55,475 bases of DNA from Anaeromyxobacter oryzisoli (GTDB lineage: Bacteria > Myxococcota > Myxococcia > Myxococcales > Anaeromyxobacteraceae): NCBI RefSeq assembly GCF_022690765.1, contig NZ_JALCZA010000029.1, forward strand, positions 1 through 55,475. The letters are read 5' to 3'. Below the pieces are notes generated by a model that was not told the origin of the DNA, did no database searches, and saw only the letters and a list, made by a program, of their open reading frames with translations. The position numbers and the translations under genes are program-made. Each line of letters opens with the position of its first letter. Position 1 is the stretch's first letter. This document shows positions 48,517-55,475 of the stretch, one piece after another.

Positions 48517-49143
48517 ATGTCTCGAGCACTCGTCGCAGTCCTGGCCTTCACCACCCTCGCGGGCGTCGCCTGCGCGCACGCGGAGCACCCGCCCGCCGCG
48601 AGCGCCGCCACCGCGCCGACCCAGCCCGGCGCCACCGCGTCCGACCACGGCATGGCCGGCGTGTGTCCGATGAACGTCCCCGGGACGCAGGTGTCCGCCG
48701 AGGACACCGCCACCGGCGAGGCGGTCACGTTCAGCACGACGCCCGATCAGGCGTACGCGCTCCGCGACCGGGTGCACGCCCTGGCGGCGATGCACAACCG
48801 CTACCACCTCGGCGCCGCCGGCGGCGGCATGGATCACGGCATGGCCGGCATGGACCACGGCAGAGCCGGGATGGATCACGCGACGGGCGGGATGGGCGGC
48901 ATGGATCGCGGGATGACGGGCGGGATGGGCGGCGGCATGGCCGAGGGCCACATGGCGGCCGGGGCGCAGGCCCCGCCGGCGCGCGCCGACGTCGAGGACA
49001 CCCCCACCGGCGCACGGCTGCTGCTCACGCCGGTCGACCCGGCGGATGTCGGCGTCCTCCGCTCCACCGTCCGGATGCACGCCGAGCAGATGCAGCAGCA
49101 CGGCTGCGCGATGATGGAGGGCCCGGGCGGCTCCATGCGGTAG
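48517..49143 (+). CDS. Exported Met/His-rich protein, possible copper-binding lipoprotein
   Basis: 208 residues. The signal sequence ends TLAGVACAHAE, with Cys20 as possible lipidation site (lipobox not ideal). Two similar segments, AEDTATGEAVTFSTTPDQ ... VHALAAMHNRYH and VEDTPTGARLLLTPVDP ... VRMHAEQMQQH, flank a central Met/His/Gly stretch with MDHGMAGMDHGRAGMDH repeats. Such repeats bind copper or silver in periplasmic metal-resistance proteins. The ATG at 48517 follows GAGAGGAGAG. No metal-transport gene is adjacent. Confidence 0.75.
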   Translation: MSRALVAVLAFTTLAGVACAHAEHPPAASAATAPTQPGATASDHGMAGVCPMNVPGTQVSAEDTATGEAVTFSTTPDQAYALRDRVHALAAMHNRYHLGAAGGGMDHGMAGMDHGRAGMDHATGGMGGMDRGMTGGMGGGMAEGHMAAGAQAPPARADVEDTPTGARLLLTPVDPADVGVLRSTVRMHAEQMQQHGCAMMEGPGGSMR

Positions 49144-49249
49144 CGTGCCGTGATCCGGGACCGGGGGCCCGGGCAGGGATTCACGGGTTCGCGTGCGCGT
49201 TCGGGGACGGGTTCATTCCTGTCCACGGGCCCCGAGCAGCCGTGGCGCC

Positions 49250-50065
49250 TCAACGCGCGGCGCCGACGTCCACCGGGCGGGCGGCCCGCTCGAGGAGCGC
49301 CTTCCCGTCCTTCACCCACTCCTTGGCGTCCGGCTCGGCGCTCCGCTCGGCGAGGGCGAGGGCGCGCTTCGTCGCGGCGCGCCCCTCGTCGGTCGCGCCG
49401 GTGGCGAGGAGGGTCTCGCCGAGCGCGAGCGGGTTCGGCGGGAAGTCCGGCGCCCGCGCGACCGCCTTGCGCGCCTCCTCGAGCGCCGTCTCCGGATCCC
49501 CGGGCCCCAGCGGCCACGCCGGGGCCCGGACGAGCACCAGCGCGAGGACGCGCTCCGGTCCCGCCGAGTCGATCGAGGGGTCCTCGGCGGCGGCGCGCCG
49601 GAGGTGCTCGACCATCTTCTTCAAGCCGTCGAGGGCGGTGCTCCGCTCCTCCTGCGCCTGCATGCCGAGGGCCTGCGCGAGGCCGTAGTCGCACCACGCG
49701 CTCGAGGGGGCGCGGCGAAGGCACCACTGGCCCGCGTCCACCGCCGAGCGCGCCAGGGCCCCACGGTCGGCGGCGCGGTCGTGATCGATGAGCCAGACCT
49801 TCGCCTCGATCGCGCCGTACAGCCCCTCGACGCCGGCCGGATCCACCTGCGCCGCGGCGACGAAGAGCGACTCGGCCTTGCGAACCTCCGCGACGTCGGG
49901 GCGCCGCTCCAGCGCGGCGCGCGCCTCCGCGAGGAGCTCGGCGGCGCTCCGGCCTGGCGCGACGTGCACCGGGCCGCCGAGCGCCCCGACGGGCTTCGGC
50001 GCGCGGAGCGCCGCGGCGCAGCCGAGCGCGAGCGCGAGCACGAGGGCGGGCGAGGCGGGTATCAC
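49250..50065 (-). CDS. TPR-like (TatT-type) lipoprotein
   Basis: 271 residues from GTG at 50065, overlapping the previous stop (GTGA). The signal ends ALVLALALGC, with Cys16 as lipobox cysteine. The body is helical with repeats resembling TPR units (AESLFVAAAQVDPAGVEGLYGAIEAK; AGQWCLRRAPSSAWCDYGLAQAL; ARKAVARAPDFPPNPLALGETLL), as in the TatT component family. Probably a periplasmic scaffold. It is translationally coupled to a PhnD-like protein gene. Confidence 0.75.
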   Translation of the reverse strand: MIPASPALVLALALGCAAALRAPKPVGALGGPVHVAPGRSAAELLAEARAALERRPDVAEVRKAESLFVAAAQVDPAGVEGLYGAIEAKVWLIDHDRAADRGALARSAVDAGQWCLRRAPSSAWCDYGLAQALGMQAQEERSTALDGLKKMVEHLRRAAAEDPSIDSAGPERVLALVLVRAPAWPLGPGDPETALEEARKAVARAPDFPPNPLALGETLLATGATDEGRAATKRALALAERSAEPDAKEWVKDGKALLERAARPVDVGAAR

Positions 50066-50913
50066 CGCGATCCTCCCCGGAGCCGCCGGATCTCCTGGAG
50101 GGCGGCGGGCTCGAGGGGCACGAGCCGCTCCATCTGGAGCCCGCGCAGCGCGCTCGCGCCGTCCGGAGAGGAGGGGAGCGCGAGGAGCGCCTTCTCGAGG
50201 GCCCGCCAGCGGGCGGCCGGCAGCCGCTCCCCGACCGTCACCACGAACCCGGACGGCAGCTTGGCGGAGCGCGCGACGGCCTCGAGCTCGCTCGCGAACG
50301 GCAGGGACGGCAGCGCGGCCGTCTGCGCGCCGTCCAGCAGGACCGCCACCGGCTCGCCCTTCGCCGCCTTGCGCAACATGGAGAGCACCTGCGAGGACTC
50401 CACGATGCGCACGTCCTCAGGGAGGCGCCCCCACGACGCGAGCGCGCCTCGTACGAAGGCGGGGGCGTACCCCGCGGTGGACGAGAGGGTGAAGCCCGAG
50501 AGCGCCGCGGGGGAGGCGACCCGGCCGCGCCGGGCCACCAGGGTCCAGACCTCGCCCGGCTCGCGCGCTCCCTGCGTCACCACCTCGAGCCGCGGCACCA
50601 GCTTCAGCGCGGCGCCGTGCTTCACCACGAAGGGCAGCGGCACGAGCGCCGCGGCGGCGTCGGGCCGGCCGAGCCGCACGAGGCCGTCGCGCTCGGCGGG
50701 CTCGTAGACGGCGGCGAGGGCGCCCGCCGGCCAGCCGGCGGCGCGGGCGGCCGCGCTGGCGAGGGCGTCCATGCCCGGCTGCGCCTCGGCCGTGGTGCCG
50801 GGCTGTCCGGGGGCGCAGGCGACCAGGGTCACGGGGCGGGACGCCCGCGCGGGATCGGCGGCGAGGGCGGACGCGGACAGAGCGGCGAGGACGACGGCGG
50901 CTGCGACGCGCAT
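50062..50913 (-). CDS. PhnD-like periplasmic binding protein (second copy)
   Basis: 283 residues with a signal peptide (MRVAAAVVLAALSASALA). A two-lobed binding-protein pattern: VTLVACAPGQPGTT near the mature start, AAALVPLPFVVKHGAALKLVP, SPAALSGFTLSSTAGYAPAFVRGAL and a conserved late Asp (VAVLLDGAQTAAL). It resembles PhnD/phosphate-type proteins but is more divergent than the one at 6651. No ABC transporter is nearby; instead it overlaps a lipoprotein gene and faces an MMPL exporter. Confidence 0.75.
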   Translation of the reverse strand: MRVAAAVVLAALSASALAADPARASRPVTLVACAPGQPGTTAEAQPGMDALASAAARAAGWPAGALAAVYEPAERDGLVRLGRPDAAAALVPLPFVVKHGAALKLVPRLEVVTQGAREPGEVWTLVARRGRVASPAALSGFTLSSTAGYAPAFVRGALASWGRLPEDVRIVESSQVLSMLRKAAKGEPVAVLLDGAQTAALPSLPFASELEAVARSAKLPSGFVVTVGERLPAARWRALEKALLALPSSPDGASALRGLQMERLVPLEPAALQEIRRLRGGSR

Positions 50914-51012
50914 CCGGTGGAGATTAACCCCTCCCCGCAGCGCGGCAAAACGCGAACGACGGATCACGAAGACGGGTCGCGACGCCCGACCGCTGGTAAC
51001 CTGCGCGGGACC

Positions 51013-53307
51013 ATGGCACCTCCCCGGACCCTCGGCCTCTTCCGCCGGATCGTCGCGCTGCGCGTCCCGATCCTGGCCGCCGCCGCGATCGCGACCTGCG
51101 CGGCGGCGATCCTCGCGGCGCGCATCCCCTCGGAGAGCGCCATCGACCGGCTGCTCGTCCCGTCGGATCCCGACTACGTCGCGACCCGCGCGTTCCACGA
51201 GGTGTTCCCCGAGGGGCAGTTCGTGCTGCTCCTCCTCGAGGCGGACGACCCCTATGCACCCCCGGTGCTGGGGGAGCTCGAGAGGGTCGAGGACGCGCTC
51301 CGGAAGGTCGAGGGCGTGACCCCGACGTCCGCGCTCGACGTGTACCGGCGGTCCCGCCCGCAGGACGTCCTGGACGCGCCGGGCGCGGCGGCGTTCCGGA
51401 AGTTCGTGGCGGGCGTCGACGTCTTCCGGCGGCAGGGGCTGGCGGGGGACCGGTTCATCTCCATCGCCATCGACCTCCAGGCCGCGACCGACGCCGAGCG
51501 GGACGCGGCGCTCGCGGGGATCGACGACGCGGTGGCGCGGGCCCGCACCGGCGCGGCGCGGGCGGTGCGCAAGGTGGGGGCGCCCTACGTCGAGTCCTGG
51601 ATCGAGCGCCAGACGGGGGAGGCGTCGGGGCGTTACTTCCCCGTCTTCGGCCTCCTCGTGATCGTCCTGGTCCTGTTCCTCTACCGCTCGTGGCGGGCGT
51701 TGCTGGCGATCCTGCTCTCCCTCGGCGCGGCGGTGGCGCTCGCCGTCGCGGCCGGGGAGCTGCTCGGGTTCTCCTTCACCATCGTCTCCGCGCTGGTCCC
51801 GCTGACCGTGATGGTCACGGCCCTGGCGTCCCTCGTGTACGTGCACTCGCGGTTCGTGGACCAGCCGGAGGGGGTGGACGTGGACACGCACCAGCTCCAC
51901 GCCCTGGCGAACAAGTTCCTCCCGGTCACCGCGTCCACGGTCGCGGCGTCGCTCGGCTTCGCGGCGCTGGCGGTCTCGCCCATCCGGCCGATCCGCGAGA
52001 TGGGGATCTGGACCGCGGTGGGGCTGGTGCTGTCGTGGGTCGTGGTCTTCACGGTCTTCCCCTCGCTCCAGCGGGTGCTCCGGACGCCGACCGGCCGCAG
52101 CGTCGCGATCCGGACCCGGGTGTACGACGCGGTCGCGGGGGCGCTGCCCGGCTTCACCTACCGGTGGCGCTGGCCGCTCCTCGTCGGCGCCCTCGCCCTC
52201 GCGGCGGGCGGGCTCGTGGCGCTCACCGGGATCCCCGGGCGCCTCGCGCCGATGCGCATCGGCCTCGATCAGCTCGACTACGTGGACCGCGACCTCGCGA
52301 TCCACCGCGACCTCGTGTTCTTCCAGCAGAACGTCGCGGGGCTGGACGTGGCGCGGGTCTGGATCCGGACCCCGCCGGGGAACGTCACCGACCCCGAGGT
52401 GCTCCGAGGCGTCGAGCAGCTCACCCGCGCCGTGGAGGGGCTGCCGCGCGTGAACGCGGTGATCGGCCCGACGACCTTCCTCCGGATGCGCCGCGCCCTC
52501 GCCGGCCAGGACCCCGCGCTCCCGGAGGACCCGGCCGCCTTCGCGCGCGCGTCGTCCGACGTCGAGCAGCTCCTCCTCACCGAGCCCGAGCTGCGCGGCT
52601 TCATCGACGTGGGGTCCCTCGCGAACGCGCAGCTCATGGTCACCTTCGACGCGAAGGACCAGGCCGCCTACCACGCCCTCGCGGACGGGATCCGCGCCGC
52701 CTGGGACCGGATCGCGGCGGCGGACCCGGCGCTCCAGGGCGCGTCGATGCAGGTGGTCGGCGAGGCGCTGCTCCAGGCGAAGGTGGGCGGGAGCCTCGTC
52801 CCGACGCTCACGGAGAGCTTCGCGCTCACCGCCGGGCTCATCGTGATCGCCTTCCTGTTCGTGTTCCGGAGCGCCTCGGCGCGGCTCCTCGCGATGATCC
52901 CCTCGGTGTTCGCGATCCTCGTGACCTTCCTCGGGATGCGCCTCTTCGGGGCGGGCCTGAACGTCGCGACCATCCTGATCGCCACCACCGTGCTCGGGAC
53001 GACCGAGAACGACCAGATCCACTTCTTCCACCACCTGCACGAGGGCGAGGGGCCGGCCGGGCTCGACGGCGAGCTCCGGCACACGCTGCGCGTCGCCGGC
53101 CGCGCCATCCTGTTCGCGACGCTCATCAACGCGTCCGGCTTCCTCGGGCTGGCGCTCTCGAGCTTCCCGCCGATCCGGCAGTTCGGGGTGATCACCGCCG
53201 GGGCGTTCGCGCTCGCGATGGTCGCCGACTTCACCGCGCTCCCGGCGGCGCTCTGGATCCTCCGCGGGGAGCGGCCCGCCGGCGCAGGGGACCGTCGCCC
53301 GAGCTGA
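51013..53307 (+). CDS. MMPL/RND-superfamily exporter
   Basis: 764 residues with two repeats of one helix, a periplasmic domain and five helices. Landmarks are RIVALRVPILAAAAIATCAAAIL, then SALVPLTVMVTALASLVYVHSRF in the first half and IATTVLGTTENDQIHFFHHLHEGEG in the second, equivalent to the proton-relay regions. The family exports lipids and other hydrophobic molecules; HpnN, which moves hopanoids, belongs to it, and hpnI/hpnK lie immediately downstream on the opposite strand. This is suggestive, not proof. It is divergent from the PhnD-like/TPR lipoprotein pair. Confidence 0.87.
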   Translation: MAPPRTLGLFRRIVALRVPILAAAAIATCAAAILAARIPSESAIDRLLVPSDPDYVATRAFHEVFPEGQFVLLLLEADDPYAPPVLGELERVEDALRKVEGVTPTSALDVYRRSRPQDVLDAPGAAAFRKFVAGVDVFRRQGLAGDRFISIAIDLQAATDAERDAALAGIDDAVARARTGAARAVRKVGAPYVESWIERQTGEASGRYFPVFGLLVIVLVLFLYRSWRALLAILLSLGAAVALAVAAGELLGFSFTIVSALVPLTVMVTALASLVYVHSRFVDQPEGVDVDTHQLHALANKFLPVTASTVAASLGFAALAVSPIRPIREMGIWTAVGLVLSWVVVFTVFPSLQRVLRTPTGRSVAIRTRVYDAVAGALPGFTYRWRWPLLVGALALAAGGLVALTGIPGRLAPMRIGLDQLDYVDRDLAIHRDLVFFQQNVAGLDVARVWIRTPPGNVTDPEVLRGVEQLTRAVEGLPRVNAVIGPTTFLRMRRALAGQDPALPEDPAAFARASSDVEQLLLTEPELRGFIDVGSLANAQLMVTFDAKDQAAYHALADGIRAAWDRIAAADPALQGASMQVVGEALLQAKVGGSLVPTLTESFALTAGLIVIAFLFVFRSASARLLAMIPSVFAILVTFLGMRLFGAGLNVATILIATTVLGTTENDQIHFFHHLHEGEGPAGLDGELRHTLRVAGRAILFATLINASGFLGLALSSFPPIRQFGVITAGAFALAMVADFTALPAALWILRGERPAGAGDRRPS

Positions 53308-53346
53308 TCGTCCTGCGGGCGCTCCGCCCCGACGGCCCTCGGGGGG

Positions 53347-54516
53347 TTAGCGCGCGCCGGGACCGGCCGCGGGCGTCCGCCGGGCCGACGGCCGGAGCCT
53401 CCCGGAGCGGTCCACGTCGAACGCCTCGCCCCGCCATCTCACCTGGCGGCCGGTCAGGGCCGCCACCCACACGGCGGCGGTGAGCGCGTCGCGGAGCGGC
53501 AGGAGGGGGAGCGCCCGGAGGGCGGCCCGATCCCTCGTGGCGCGCGCCACGCCGGCGGCGACGCCCCATCGCACCGCGAGCGAGCCCGCGAGCGCGCCCC
53601 ACCCGACGGGCGCGAAGCCGGTCGCGAGCAGGGCGAGCAGGGCGAGCGGCGTCGAGAACGTGACGGCGTAGCCGACGTGGCCGGCCGGCTGGCTCGCGCG
53701 CGTGCAGCGCCCCCAGCGCACCTCGCGATCCCACCCGTCGCGGAACGCCGTGCGGCCCAGCACGCTGTCCACGATGTGCGAGGAGAGCACCACGCGCCGC
53801 CCGAGCGCCGCGACCCGGGCGCCGAGCTGGTAGTCGTCGGCGAGGTAGTCGGCGAGGGGGCCGAACCCGCCGATGGCGTCGAGGTCGCTCCGCCGGAGCG
53901 CCATGGTGGAGCCCATCGCGAACGGCATCCCGAGCCGGTCGCTCGCCACCACCGTGGACGGCAGGAAGGTCACGCCCATGTGGAGCGCCTCGAGGCGCGC
54001 CGCGAGGGAGCGCGGGGCGGCGCCGCGGTACGGGCACGTCACGAGCCCGACGCCGGGCGCCGAGAGCGCCGCCACGACGTCGCGGAGCCAGGACGGGGCG
54101 ACCCGCATGTCGCTGTCCGTCGCCACGAGCACGCCATGGCGCGCGACCTTCGCGATCGCCTCGAGGAGGCAGGCCTTGCGGTTCGGGCCGGGCGCGGGCG
54201 CGACCACGACCCGGGACGGCACCTCCGGGTGCGCCGCGCGGAGCTCGGCGAGCAGCGGGAGGACCGGGTCGGCGGGGTCGGCCACCGCGAAGACGATCTC
54301 GTACTGCGGATAGTCGAGGCGGAAGAAGCTCTCGTGGCACTCCCGCGCGTCGGCGTCCACGCCCCGCACCGGCTTGAGCAGCGAGACCGGCGGCGGCGGG
54401 ACCGGGAGCGGCGGCGCGGCGCCGCGGAAGTGGCGGCGCACGGCGACGAGCGCGAGGAGCCAGTACGCCCAGCTCGCCAGGGCGAGCAGGAGGAGGGCGC
54501 GGGCGAGGAGGGTCAT
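53347..54516 (-). CDS. hpnI: Hopanoid glycosyltransferase HpnI
   Basis: 389 residues, GT2/GT21 ceramide-glucosyltransferase-like. An N-terminal helix precedes VSLLKPVRGVDADARECHESFFRLDYPQYEIVF, the D-x-D-like VLVATDSDMRV, YRGAAPRSLAARLEALHMG and DDYQLG-x-RV (Q/RxxRW-like region), then C-terminal membrane helices. HpnI adds N-acetylglucosamine to bacteriohopanetetrol at the inner membrane. Its start overlaps the stop of the HpnK-like deacetylase gene by 4 bp, supporting the assignment. Confidence 0.85.
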   Translation of the reverse strand: MTLLARALLLLALASWAYWLLALVAVRRHFRGAAPPLPVPPPPVSLLKPVRGVDADARECHESFFRLDYPQYEIVFAVADPADPVLPLLAELRAAHPEVPSRVVVAPAPGPNRKACLLEAIAKVARHGVLVATDSDMRVAPSWLRDVVAALSAPGVGLVTCPYRGAAPRSLAARLEALHMGVTFLPSTVVASDRLGMPFAMGSTMALRRSDLDAIGGFGPLADYLADDYQLGARVAALGRRVVLSSHIVDSVLGRTAFRDGWDREVRWGRCTRASQPAGHVGYAVTFSTPLALLALLATGFAPVGWGALAGSLAVRWGVAAGVARATRDRAALRALPLLPLRDALTAAVWVAALTGRQVRWRGEAFDVDRSGRLRPSARRTPAAGPGAR

Positions 54517-55415
54517 GGCGCGGGCGGCTCCGGCGTGGCCCAGGACGCGAGGGCGAGGCCGCGCGCCGCGAGCGCCGCGCGGACGGCGGGATCGAGCAGC
54601 GCGGCGAGGTCGCCGGGGTTCGACCCCCGGGCCGGGCCGGGCTCGGTGCTCGGGTGGAGGAACAGCTCGGTCGTCCCCGCGGGCAGCCGGGCGGCGAGGG
54701 CGCGCACGTACGCGGGCCCCATCGCGCCGCTGCGGACCAGCCCGTGCACGCGGTCGGCGTACCGCAGGCCGAGGCGGCGGGCGAGGCGGCGCGCCCGGAG
54801 CGCGAGCGCGCCGAGGATCGCGCCGTCGATCGCGGCGCGGCGAGGCCGGGCGTCGGCGAGGGCGGCGACGCCTTCCCAGGGGAGGCGGATCCCTCGGGCG
54901 CCCGCGCGCGCGGCGAGCTCCGCGACGAGCGGGAACGCGAGCGGGTGGACGTGGAGGTGGTGGTGACCGTCCACGTGGGCGAGGGGGAGGCCCGTCGCCG
55001 CGAACCGCTCGAACTGCGCGGCGAGCTCCCGCGCGAGCTCCCGGCGGGCCGCGCCGCTCGCCGCGAGCCCGAGCCCGGCGCGGGCGGGGTCGGCGTGGAG
55101 GCGCCCGTCGGGGCCGACGAGGTGCGGGATCTCCGCCGGCGGGAGCGCCGGGCGCGCGTCGGCGAGGACCAGGTGGAGCCCGATCGCCAGCCCCGGGTTC
55201 GCCCGCGCGAGGGCGACCGCCTCGTCGAGGGCGTCCCCGGTGACCATCAGGCTCGCGGCGGTGAGGACGCCCTCGCGGTGGCCCCGGACGATGGCGGCGT
55301 TCACCGCGGGAGACGCGCCGAGATCGTCGGCGGTGACGATCACGCGGCCGCGGAGGGGGGCCGTCGGGCCGCGGGCGGCGGCGTCGGTGGGCTGGGGCGC
55401 GCGGGGCACGCTCAC
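54513..55415 (-). CDS. hpnK: Hopanoid-associated deacetylase HpnK (YdjC family)
   Basis: 300 residues from GTG at 55415. It is a YdjC/ChbG-like carbohydrate deacetylase with metal-site motifs VIVTADDLGASPAVNAAI, IGLHLVLADARP and HVDGHHHLHVHPL, and a later TELFLHPSTEP. HpnK removes the acetyl group from the N-acetylglucosaminyl hopanoid made by HpnI. Overlapping starts and stops on both sides show a tight operon. Confidence 0.87.
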   Translation of the reverse strand: MSVPRAPQPTDAAARGPTAPLRGRVIVTADDLGASPAVNAAIVRGHREGVLTAASLMVTGDALDEAVALARANPGLAIGLHLVLADARPALPPAEIPHLVGPDGRLHADPARAGLGLAASGAARRELARELAAQFERFAATGLPLAHVDGHHHLHVHPLAFPLVAELAARAGARGIRLPWEGVAALADARPRRAAIDGAILGALALRARRLARRLGLRYADRVHGLVRSGAMGPAYVRALAARLPAGTTELFLHPSTEPGPARGSNPGDLAALLDPAVRAALAARGLALASWATPEPPAP

Positions 55416-55475
55416 CTCGAGCCCTGCGCGCCGGCGAGGGTGGCGAGGCCGCCCGCCCCGCGCGCCCAGGCGTCG
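55412..55475 (-). CDS. C-terminal fragment of the next hopanoid-operon gene
   Basis: The minus-strand frame entering from the right edge ends in TGA at 55412-55414, overlapping the GTG of hpnK. The visible end is DAWARGAGGLATLAGAQGSR. Too short to name; position suggests another hopanoid biosynthesis gene. Confidence 0.5.
   Translation of the reverse strand, partial: DAWARGAGGLATLAGAQGSR

Overview
Very GC-rich chromosomal DNA (about 70% or more outside one island) with compact divergent and overlapping gene pairs, two sigma-54 activators, an ECF sigma factor with an added zinc finger, a large methyl-accepting chemotaxis protein, a tetrathionate-reductase-type molybdoenzyme, hopanoid genes and a likely selenoprotein. 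This mix best fits a deltaproteobacterium / Myxococcota of the Anaeromyxobacter type. The assignment is inferred from gene content and base composition, not from a marker gene. I saw no rRNA, tRNA, CRISPR array, integrase or transposase.

Layout. 1-9.1 kb: macrodomain protein; a sigma-54-type activator with a degenerate receiver and an altered GAFTGA loop; an iron-sulfur subunit and a TAT-exported molybdopterin oxidoreductase (TtrB/TtrA-like, no membrane anchor gene) behind a well-spaced -24/-12 promoter; then, convergent, an MCP and a PhnD-like binding protein. 9.6-15.4 kb: NifX-like protein, di-haem cytochrome c peroxidase, chromate transporter, a Trp/Tyr/Gly-rich exported protein and an FAD-linked oxidase. 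15.5-18.8 kb: copper operon (cupredoxin, CopA-type ATPase, CsoR) with two CsoR-like boxes on its promoter. 19.1-22.9 kb: triple-USP protein, phosphoribosyltransferase/hydrolase fusion and PRPP synthase. 23.1-25.8 kb: lower-GC island of small unknown genes, two of them tandem paralogues. 26.1-29.2 kb: aldo/keto reductase, FmdB-type zinc ribbon and a second, canonical sigma-54 activator.

29.2-35.1 kb is the most interesting part. Transcribed leftward are an ArsM-like methyltransferase, a radical SAM/SPASM enzyme, a DUF5714 protein, a 33-residue Cys-rich peptide that is easily missed, a CPPC thioredoxin and thioredoxin reductase. Divergent from them is an exported rhodanese whose frame is broken by one in-frame TGA. 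The reading continues without frameshift into a normal rhodanese C-terminus, and a hairpin with a GGUC apical loop lies at the right distance for a bacterial SECIS element, so this is probably a selenocysteine protein. The group looks like a thiol/selenol-handling or peptide-modifying system.

35.2-42.4 kb: anti-sigma-type zinc finger, ECF sigma factor with fused zinc finger, and a complete RND efflux operon (TolC-like, adaptor, pump). 42.4-44.7 kb: four-helix-bundle protein behind a large perfect inverted repeat, hexanucleotide repeat tracts, and transaldolase. 44.7-50.9 kb: MFS exporter, small basic protein, Rnk-like regulator, pheA, Met/His-rich exported protein, TPR-type lipoprotein and a second PhnD-like protein. 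51.0-55.5 kb: MMPL/RND exporter and hopanoid genes hpnI and hpnK, running off the right edge.
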